DNA from: a bacterium
Lineage (GTDB): Bacteria > Planctomycetota > Planctomycetia > Pirellulales > Pirellulaceae
Assembly (NCBI GenBank): GCA_030432015.1
Contig: JAUIHJ010000170.1
Coordinates: 1-12,038, forward strand
Length of the DNA stretch: 12,038 nucleotides
Reading direction: 5' to 3'
The number at the start of each line of letters is the position of its first letter. The stretch's first letter is position 1. Below are positions 6,223 through 12,038 of the stretch, one piece after another. A model generated the notes under the pieces. That model worked only from the letters and a program-made list of their open reading frames with translations, ran no database searches and was not told the origin of the DNA. A program made the translations under genes and the position numbers.

Positions 6223-8786
6223 ATATTCGCAACGCCATTCGTAACCTGGATACCGATTCATGGACACGGCTGCTGCTGTGCGCAGCAGTCGCCTGCTGGC
6301 CAGCAGCCTTGGTCAACAGCGGCGCGGCGCAGGAAACGGACGCGACTTCGGCGGACCACTACCGCGTTGCGATCACCGGCGCGGCGGGCACACCCGTCAA
6401 CGCGCCGATCGTTGCGACGGTCGACTTCCATCAGCGGCTCGGCAACGACGCCACCCTGATCAGGCGTGGTTCGATCCGCATCTCTGCCGCCGACGTCGAA
6501 GTGCCATGTTGTGTAACTGGCGACTTGGAAAACCGCGGCGTGGCCACCATTGCCTGGCGAAGCATGGGGCCGAGCCAGGATGCGTATCACCTTGATTTTG
6601 CGACGGGTCACCTTCCCCAACCTTCCCCCGACGCAGACATCACGAGGTCCGCGCACCAGGGCGGTCCGATCGGAATTGGTGACACTTTTCGTTTCTACAA
6701 CGGTGACGTGGGCCCCGCGAACATCACTCCGCTGCATTCGCAGTTTTTGCATCTCGACTGGGACGGTGACGGACTGCGAGACATGATCGGCTGGGGCTTT
6801 CGAGTCGCGGAACACGGACACATCTTGGAAAAACGGCTCGGCAACGCCGTGTACTTTCTCAAGAACGTTGGTGCGCGCGGCGCCCCGGTATTCGCACCGC
6901 GACGTCGTCTGGTCGACGTCCAGGGTAACTACCTGCGTTCCGACCTGCTGCCGCAGAACTGGTTCGTGGATGACTGGGACGGCGATGGTGACCCGGACTT
7001 CTATGGTTTGGGTCCCGCATTCTGGTTGACCTGGTGGGAGAACACGGGCCAACGCGATCCACACGGTCTGTGGCTCTTGAAACCCGGCCAGCAGGTCGTT
7101 CAACTGCTGGCCGAATCGGAATTTCGCGAACAGCGGCCAGGTATCCTCCGCAAGCGAAATGCGTGGACGCCACGCGGTGTGCGACGCGTGGACTGGGAAG
7201 GCGACGGCGACATCGATCTCATCGTGGGCTATCGCAAAGTCAGCCGACTGCGGGTCGTAGACACCAGCAAGGGTGTCGCGCCGTACGGCACCGCCGTGAT
7301 GGTCTTCGACTTGCTGGAGAATCTTGGAATGCGAGATGATCGCACGGTCGAATACGCACGACCGGTCACGCTGGTCGATCAGACCGGCATCGTGATTCAC
7401 GGGAGAGGGCACGCCAACGGTTCGGTGGAATACGCCGATTGGGACAACGATGGCGACTTCGATCTGCTGTTCCACAGCGAGACGGATAGGCCGCTGGAAG
7501 GCGGGCGGCTGACGTTTTGCGAAAACCGAGGCACGCGGGCCGAACCGCTCTTTGAGGCACCGATTCCGATCGGGGTCAGCATGGTCGACTCGCCGTTTCT
7601 GGTCGACTGGAACGACGACGGCCGACTGGACATGCTCGCCAACGGTGAGTTCTTCGAAAACGTGAACCCGAATTCGCGAGTCCGCCTGTCGCACTCCAGC
7701 AGTGATTCGTCGCCGCCCAATCGCGGCCGAACCGCCCCGGGGACGCGGCTGCCCAAGATCGCGACGTATCCAAAATTCGTCTCGCGCGGCATCGCCAGGC
7801 AGATCGATCCAGAGATCATGAGCTACTTCACGATCTCCGTCGACTGGGAGAGTGACGGCGATCTCGACCTGCTCGGCGGCTACCACACTGGCCTGCGACT
7901 GTTCAGGAACCGCGGCACGACATTGCTTCCCGAGTTTGAACCGCCTGTCATGATCGCAGCCGGCGGCCAGACGATTTCCATGCCCAACTGGCTCGACCCA
8001 CAAGCCGACGAGCCATCCACGTACGGGCCGCAGGGACCGACCGAACCAATCTATGGCTGGTTGTGCCCGACGATGGGCGACTGGGATGGAGACGGGGATC
8101 TCGATCTGTTCGTGACGGGTCAGCGTTGGGAAACGAAATATTTCGAGAACACAAGTTCCGGAAAAGAGCCGGCGTTCGCCGCCGGCAAGACCGTGACGGT
8201 CAACGGCCTGAGCGACGAACTGGCCTGGCGTTCGAAGGTCTCCCTTGGCGACCTTGACGCAGACGGCGTCATGGACCTGGTGATCCATTCAGACCGTGAC
8301 AACGCCTTTCACATTTGCGTTCGAAAGGAATCGCAGCCTGATCCAAGTCGCTTGGATTTTGGCGACGGCCCGGCCCTGCAACTCGCAGCCGGAGGCCCGG
8401 TGACCGGCTGGTTCGGCGGGCAAAACAATAACAGCGACAACCACTCGCTACTGGTGGATTGGGATGCCGACGGCGATCTCGACCTGATCAACGGAACGGT
8501 CTGGTCGGTCTATTACTATGAAAACACCGGGAGCCCCACGCACCCTGTTTTTAAGCCCCACGGAAAATTCCAACTCGCCGGCAAAGACCTGCAAGCGTAC
8601 AATCACGCCAGCTCGTTTGACGCGGCCGACTGGAACGAAGACGGTCGGCTCGATCTGGTGCACGGCACCGAAGGACCGTCGGATCAACCGCATGGCGTTC
8701 CGCTGCACCTGTTCGATCGACGCTACCTCGAAGGCGAAATGCCGAGCGTCACGATTGGCAAAATGATCCGAGTGTCGTCCCGGTAG
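6219..8786 (+). CDS. Secreted VCBS/FG-GAP repeat protein with ten calcium-binding motifs
   Basis: The ATG at 6219 overlaps the aldolase stop (ATGA) and opens an 855-residue protein with a Sec signal peptide (hydrophobic 18-32, probable cleavage after Ala37 before QETDA). The frame is open further upstream, to 5835, but that part lies over the aldolase gene and encodes an Arg-rich, non-secretory sequence. An N-terminal beta-rich region (about 45-130) precedes ten acidic DxDxDGxxD-type calcium loops starting at residues 180, 252, 325, 407, 463, 542, 621, 678, 747 and 804. Many are followed by a YFENTG-like strand. These are VCBS/FG-GAP beta-propeller repeats, usually found in extracellular binding proteins. 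A Ser/Pro/Arg-rich linker separates repeats five and six. There is no catalytic domain and no C-terminal anchor. A binding or scaffold role outside the cell is inferred; the ligand is unknown. AGGGAG lies 14 bases upstream, too far to be convincing, so translational coupling is likely. Confidence 0.88.
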   Translation: MNIRNAIRNLDTDSWTRLLLCAAVACWPAALVNSGAAQETDATSADHYRVAITGAAGTPVNAPIVATVDFHQRLGNDATLIRRGSIRISAADVEVPCCVTGDLENRGVATIAWRSMGPSQDAYHLDFATGHLPQPSPDADITRSAHQGGPIGIGDTFRFYNGDVGPANITPLHSQFLHLDWDGDGLRDMIGWGFRVAEHGHILEKRLGNAVYFLKNVGARGAPVFAPRRRLVDVQGNYLRSDLLPQNWFVDDWDGDGDPDFYGLGPAFWLTWWENTGQRDPHGLWLLKPGQQVVQLLAESEFREQRPGILRKRNAWTPRGVRRVDWEGDGDIDLIVGYRKVSRLRVVDTSKGVAPYGTAVMVFDLLENLGMRDDRTVEYARPVTLVDQTGIVIHGRGHANGSVEYADWDNDGDFDLLFHSETDRPLEGGRLTFCENRGTRAEPLFEAPIPIGVSMVDSPFLVDWNDDGRLDMLANGEFFENVNPNSRVRLSHSSSDSSPPNRGRTAPGTRLPKIATYPKFVSRGIARQIDPEIMSYFTISVDWESDGDLDLLGGYHTGLRLFRNRGTTLLPEFEPPVMIAAGGQTISMPNWLDPQADEPSTYGPQGPTEPIYGWLCPTMGDWDGDGDLDLFVTGQRWETKYFENTSSGKEPAFAAGKTVTVNGLSDELAWRSKVSLGDLDADGVMDLVIHSDRDNAFHICVRKESQPDPSRLDFGDGPALQLAAGGPVTGWFGGQNNNSDNHSLLVDWDADGDLDLINGTVWSVYYYENTGSPTHPVFKPHGKFQLAGKDLQAYNHASSFDAADWNEDGRLDLVHGTEGPSDQPHGVPLHLFDRRYLEGEMPSVTIGKMIRVSSR

Positions 8787-8812
8787 CTCGACCTCAGAAT
8801 GGCCGGCGATGG

Positions 8813-10357
8813 CTATTGTTTTGGCTTCGCCGGTTTCTGCTTTGCATTCCTCGTTCTCTTCGCGCTGGCCCTGGCGGCGTTTTTCTTCTTTGGAGTCGCG
8901 GCAGCGCCATAGGTTGCGCGCAGTACTTTGTCGACTTCCGCGCGATTGGTCCGGTGCTGAAACGCAGCCAGCATGGGATCATCGGTGCGCGTCATGTGCG
9001 CGACCAGTTGAGCTTGTAACGCGGCAACGGCAGCCTGCAGTGCCGGGTCGTCGATCAGGTTGTGCAGGCAGTCCGGGTCATCTTCCAGGTCATAGAATTC
9101 TTCCGGCACGCGGTAGCGAAAGAGGTCAATTCGTGCAGCGATCTCCGGGTCGGTCTTGGCCGCTGCTTGCATGGCCGCCATGGACTTGCCTTCATTGTTA
9201 TTGCGGTACCAGTGCTTACCATCACTGAAGGGGTTATAGATGTAGCCATATTTTGCATTCTGCACGCAACGCATGGGAACCGCGTCGCCGCCGGCTTTGG
9301 AATCGATTTGCGTAAAAACGAACTGGCGGTCTTGGGCTGCCGGCTGCGCGGGGGACGCTCCCTCGAGCAGAGGCCGCAACGTCTGTCCGTCCAATCCGCC
9401 AGGACCGGAGACTCCCGTAACATCAACAAACGTGGGAAAGAAGTCGACGGTCGAAACGAAGTCGCGATCGTTGGTCGTACCGGCCTCAGTTCTGCCGGGC
9501 CAGCGAACTAACATCGGCGTCCTTGAACTGTGAAACCAGGTGTTGCATTTCGCAAACGGCACGGCGATACCATTGTCAGAAATGAAGATCACCAGCGTGT
9601 TGTCCGCGTGCCCCGATTCGCGAAGGGCCTGCATGACCTTGCCAAACGTGTCATCCAGGCGACGCGTTGAGTTCAAGTATTGGGCCAATTCGGCGCGAAC
9701 ACCCGGCAAGTCCGGCAAAAAGCCTGGTACGGCGACCTCTTCAGGTTGATAAGTCCGGGACGGCAGGGCTGCGCCCCGGGTCAATTTCGCCGGGTTGCAA
9801 TAGGGGCGATGCGGGTCGTGGGAATTGACCATGAAGTAGAAAGGTTTGCCGGACTGCTTGCTCTGCTGCAAGAACGTCTTGCTGCGTTGGTAATACAGTT
9901 CCGGGTCACGTCCGTTGCCCAGGTCACGCTGATCAAACTGATAGTCCCATTTCATGGACGCCTTGGGGGTCGAGTGCGCGACCTTCCCCAGGATGCCGGC
10001 AAGATAGCCGCCTCGTTGAAGCGTCGTAACGATGTCCGGCACATCTTCCCTGGCCTTCATGAATCCCATCGCGCCGGACCGATGGCTATAACGGCCCGTC
10101 GCAATAATCGCTCGACACGGCGCGCAAATCGCCGCGTTCACGTGGGCGCGCTCAAATCGCAATGATTCCGCCGCGAACGCGTCAAGATTGGGTGTCAAAT
10201 CAACGGGACGCCCGCCGTAGGCCCCCAACGATTCCGCGTGGAGATCGTCGGCGGTAAATAACAGAATGTTCGGTCGTTCGCTGGCCAGGACGCCCGTGGT
10301 GAGGCACACAAGAACACATGCCAGGGCGATTCGACTGGAGACGATTCGGTGTCGCAT
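8813..10357 (-). CDS. Secreted sulfatase, heparan N-sulfatase (sulfamidase)-like
   Basis: The 514-residue product has a Sec signal peptide (probable cleavage after VLA, residue 25) and the complete sulfatase fold order. TADD gives metal ligands Asp37/Asp38. The formylglycine signature is CAPCRAIIATGR (78-89), followed by GKVAH (124-128), HDPHR (180-184) and SDNG (260-263), supplying the second metal pair Asp261/Asn262. The stretch around VPGFLPDLPGVRAELAQY and the SDNGIAVPF motif resemble N-sulfoglucosamine sulfohydrolase-type enzymes, but sulfatase substrate prediction from sequence is weak. Cys78 is the residue a formylglycine-generating enzyme would convert; the fourth position, normally Ser or Ala, is Cys81. 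The protein ends in a 25-residue tail with 11 Lys/Arg and no acidic residue. GAGGA six bases before ATG supports the start. It lies 82 bases downstream of DUF1552 on the same strand, probably co-transcribed. Confidence 0.93.
   Translation of the reverse strand: MRHRIVSSRIALACVLVCLTTGVLASERPNILLFTADDLHAESLGAYGGRPVDLTPNLDAFAAESLRFERAHVNAAICAPCRAIIATGRYSHRSGAMGFMKAREDVPDIVTTLQRGGYLAGILGKVAHSTPKASMKWDYQFDQRDLGNGRDPELYYQRSKTFLQQSKQSGKPFYFMVNSHDPHRPYCNPAKLTRGAALPSRTYQPEEVAVPGFLPDLPGVRAELAQYLNSTRRLDDTFGKVMQALRESGHADNTLVIFISDNGIAVPFAKCNTWFHSSRTPMLVRWPGRTEAGTTNDRDFVSTVDFFPTFVDVTGVSGPGGLDGQTLRPLLEGASPAQPAAQDRQFVFTQIDSKAGGDAVPMRCVQNAKYGYIYNPFSDGKHWYRNNNEGKSMAAMQAAAKTDPEIAARIDLFRYRVPEEFYDLEDDPDCLHNLIDDPALQAAVAALQAQLVAHMTRTDDPMLAAFQHRTNRAEVDKVLRATYGAAATPKKKNAARASAKRTRNAKQKPAKPKQ
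8863..8891 (+). terminator. Candidate intrinsic terminator of the plus-strand operon, inside the sulfatase 3' end
   Basis: CGCTG at 8863-8867 can pair with CGGCG at 8875-8879 (one G-U pair) around a short loop. TTTTTCTTCTTT follows at once (8880-8891). It lies 76 bases after the VCBS gene stop, where a terminator for the plus-strand unit is expected. The T-tract is also simply the complement of lysine codons in the sulfatase tail, so coding alone could explain it. The stem is weak. Confidence 0.3.
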
Positions 10358-10363
10358 GGAGAA

Positions 10364-10368
10364 TCCTC
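10364..10368 (-). promoter_or_regulatory. Ribosome binding site of the sulfatase gene
   Basis: On the minus strand GAGGA is followed by six bases (TTCTCC) and the ATG at 10357, agreeing with the start that gives a clean signal peptide. Confidence 0.5.
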
Positions 10369-10439
10369 ATAGCTCGGCGGGTGGCATTCGGGTCAAGCGA
10401 GTTGAATGTAATCGAGTACGGCAGCCAGCAAGATCGACA

Positions 10440-12014
10440 TCAGCCATTCTGCGTTCCCGGCTGCTTTCCATAGATGGACTTCAGGGCGGTCACTTTTCTG
10501 ATCACGGTCGTGCCAGCTTCGGCGCTGCCGGTGCCCGTGATCGTCACGCCGGTTCCACAGTGATAGGCCAGATTGAAGTGATGAAAATCACGGAATTCGA
10601 CTTCCACGCGCACGGCCGGCTGGCCTTCGACGTCGACCAGAAAGACCTTCGCTTCATCCAGCTTGTCGGACATCCGCAGTCGTCCCTGGACGGTAATTGC
10701 GCTTCCCGCGACGCGAATCCAGCTTGCGAAAGGGCGTTCCCGGTACGGCTCGAAGGCAGACCCGTCCAGGCCCGGCAAGGGTTCGACGGAGCCTCCAAAC
10801 GATTCGATGTCTACACCGAACCGCTGCAAGATGGCCATGTGCAGTCGACCCAACTGCTGGTTCTCCGCATAGCGCACATAGCGGCCCGTCTTCAGGAACC
10901 CCTTGGCGCCGGCCAGGATGATTGGAATGCGGGTGACCGTATGGTTGTCACTGTGCCCCATCCCAGAGCCGTACAGGACCAACGTGTTGTCCAGCAACGT
11001 CCCCTCACCTTCGCGCCGTGCTTTGAGGCGAGTCAACAAGGAATCGAATTTCTCCATGTGCCAGAGGCTGATTTTCAAGAGAGCTTCCAGATTGATTCGA
11101 CTGAAGTTGCGGAAGAAGTGAGAGAGGTAATGATGCTGTTCCTTGATCCCGAGAAAATCAAAGACCATTCGGCTATTGCTATTGCCCAGCATGAAGCTGA
11201 TGCACCGCGTCGAATCCGTCCACAGCGCCAGTTCGATCAGGTCGAGCATCGATTCGACCTGGTCATCGAGGTTGGCCGCGCTGGCGGGCCGCGTGAAATC
11301 AGCGACATCCGTCCGCGGCACGGCCTGCTGCATGTTCTGCAATCGCTGTTCGGAATCTCGTACGACGTTCAGATACTCATCCAACGTGCGTCGATCCTCG
11401 CGTCCGGCACGTCGCGCCAATGCGCCGGCATCGTCCAACACGCGATCAAGAACACTGGCCATCTCCCGACGCCGCGCGGGGTTTGCCAGCGGATTGCGAA
11501 AAAGGCGATCAAACATCAACTGCGGATCGCTCTCGCGCGGAATCGGGGCACCCTTGTTATCGTACGAAATGTAGCTGCAACCGATTTGATTCGGAAAGAG
11601 TCCCTCGGTCGTCAATTCCAGCGATCGATGCGGTGTGTCGCCACGGATCTTGTCGGCTATCAACTGGTCCATCGAAGCCGACTCAAGCTGGGCGTGATGC
11701 CCGGAGAGAAAGCGGCGCGTCGAGTTGGCATGCGACGAGAAGCCAAAGTCGCCCATATTATCGAGGATCAGCAAATCGTCTTTGTGCTTCTCGAACGGCT
11801 TCATCAACGGAGACATACGAAAGTCATGTTCACTGCCCCCACTGATATTCCATGACGGTGGATGAACGCCGTTGGGCTTGAACAGGGTGAGGAACCGTCG
11901 CGGGGCGGTCTCGGTTGCGGTGTGGGCCGACAACTCCATGAGATTCAAGAATGGTAGCGGCAGCAGGACACCTGCGCCCCGCAGGAAGGTTCGACGTGGA
12001 ATTCTGATGGTCAT
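10440..12014 (-). CDS. DUF1552 protein, Tat-exported, with extra C-terminal OB-fold-like domain
   Basis: A 524-residue protein starting with a twin-arginine signal (PRRTFLRG at 6-13, then a hydrophobic stretch). DUF1552 core motifs occur in order: FLTLFKPNGVHPPSW, DLLILDNM, HANSTRRFLSGHHAQ, GNSNSRMVFDFLGI with a following HHYLSHF, GSGMGHSDNH (349-358) and LAGAKGFLKTGRYVRY. The core closes with LPGLD at 413-417. Residues 418-524 are additional: alternating hydrophobic strands such as ITVQGRL, VFLVDVEG, VRVEVEFRDF, GVTITGTG and TTVIRKVTALKSI. This strand pattern resembles the tRNA_anti-like OB-fold family (inference). The role of DUF1552 proteins is not established. They are often encoded next to large DUF1592-type cytochrome proteins, which may lie just beyond the right window edge. 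A weak GGAA lies seven bases before the ATG. The sulfatase gene follows on the same strand. Confidence 0.9.
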   Translation of the reverse strand: MTIRIPRRTFLRGAGVLLPLPFLNLMELSAHTATETAPRRFLTLFKPNGVHPPSWNISGGSEHDFRMSPLMKPFEKHKDDLLILDNMGDFGFSSHANSTRRFLSGHHAQLESASMDQLIADKIRGDTPHRSLELTTEGLFPNQIGCSYISYDNKGAPIPRESDPQLMFDRLFRNPLANPARRREMASVLDRVLDDAGALARRAGREDRRTLDEYLNVVRDSEQRLQNMQQAVPRTDVADFTRPASAANLDDQVESMLDLIELALWTDSTRCISFMLGNSNSRMVFDFLGIKEQHHYLSHFFRNFSRINLEALLKISLWHMEKFDSLLTRLKARREGEGTLLDNTLVLYGSGMGHSDNHTVTRIPIILAGAKGFLKTGRYVRYAENQQLGRLHMAILQRFGVDIESFGGSVEPLPGLDGSAFEPYRERPFASWIRVAGSAITVQGRLRMSDKLDEAKVFLVDVEGQPAVRVEVEFRDFHHFNLAYHCGTGVTITGTGSAEAGTTVIRKVTALKSIYGKQPGTQNG

Positions 12015-12038
12015 CGTTGGATTCCGATTCTCCGTTGC

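Noticed and set aside
5428..6267. Open minus-strand frame (279 codons) opposite the aldolase
   Set aside because: The plus-strand aldolase has every catalytic residue in place; the antisense product is Arg-rich and has no family pattern.
6258..8288. Long open minus-strand frame (676 codons) opposite the VCBS gene
   Set aside because: It is in codon register with the sense gene, so a stop needs TTA, CTA or TCA codons in the sense strand, which are rare in this GC-rich DNA. The translation shows no domain.
10266..11855. Long open plus-strand frame (529 codons) opposite the DUF1552 gene
   Set aside because: It has the same codon-register effect, opposite a well-conserved DUF1552 protein. Its product has no recognisable motif and it runs across the gap between two real minus-strand genes.

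Overview
The window looks like a planctomycete chromosome, most likely a Pirellulales-type lineage. This rests on gene content: a PSCyt1-DUF1549-DUF1553 cytochrome protein followed directly by a DUF1501 protein, a DUF1552 protein, a secreted sulfatase and a long VCBS/FG-GAP repeat protein. That combination is a hallmark of planctomycete genomes. The DNA is GC-rich, and several starts have weak or no Shine-Dalgarno (SD) sequence, which is also common there. I see no tRNA, rRNA, CRISPR array, insertion sequence or phage gene.

Layout. (a) Positions 1-241, minus strand: the first 80 codons of a lipoprotein gene, cut by the window edge. (b) 242-530: a divergent intergenic region with one imperfect hairpin. 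(c) 531-8786, plus strand: four genes in tandem, which are the PSCyt1/DUF1549/DUF1553 protein, the DUF1501 protein, an HpaI-type class II aldolase, and a secreted ten-repeat VCBS protein. The aldolase and VCBS genes overlap by ATGA. (d) 8813-12014, minus strand: a DUF1552 protein followed by a heparan N-sulfatase-like sulfatase. This unit converges on (c) with only 26 bases between the two stop codons.

How the genes may work together. Four of the six complete genes encode exported proteins on the evidence of Sec or Tat signals, and a fifth (DUF1552) has a Tat signal. Only the aldolase is clearly cytoplasmic. DUF1501 and sulfatase belong to the alkaline-phosphatase-like superfamily. The sulfatase points to desulfation of a sulfated substrate. 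The aldolase has the complete HpaI catalytic set and could cleave a 2-keto acid made during breakdown of the same material. A polysaccharide or organic-sulfate utilisation locus is therefore plausible, but it is an inference: no glycoside hydrolase, polysaccharide lyase or transporter lies in the window, and the biochemical roles of the DUF1501, DUF1552 and DUF1549/1553 families are not established.

The features most worth a second look are the CAPCR active-site signature of the sulfatase, an OB-fold-like extension on the DUF1552 protein, the cytoplasmic aldolase placed among exported proteins, and a possible terminator for the plus-strand unit lying inside the lysine-rich tail of the sulfatase gene.
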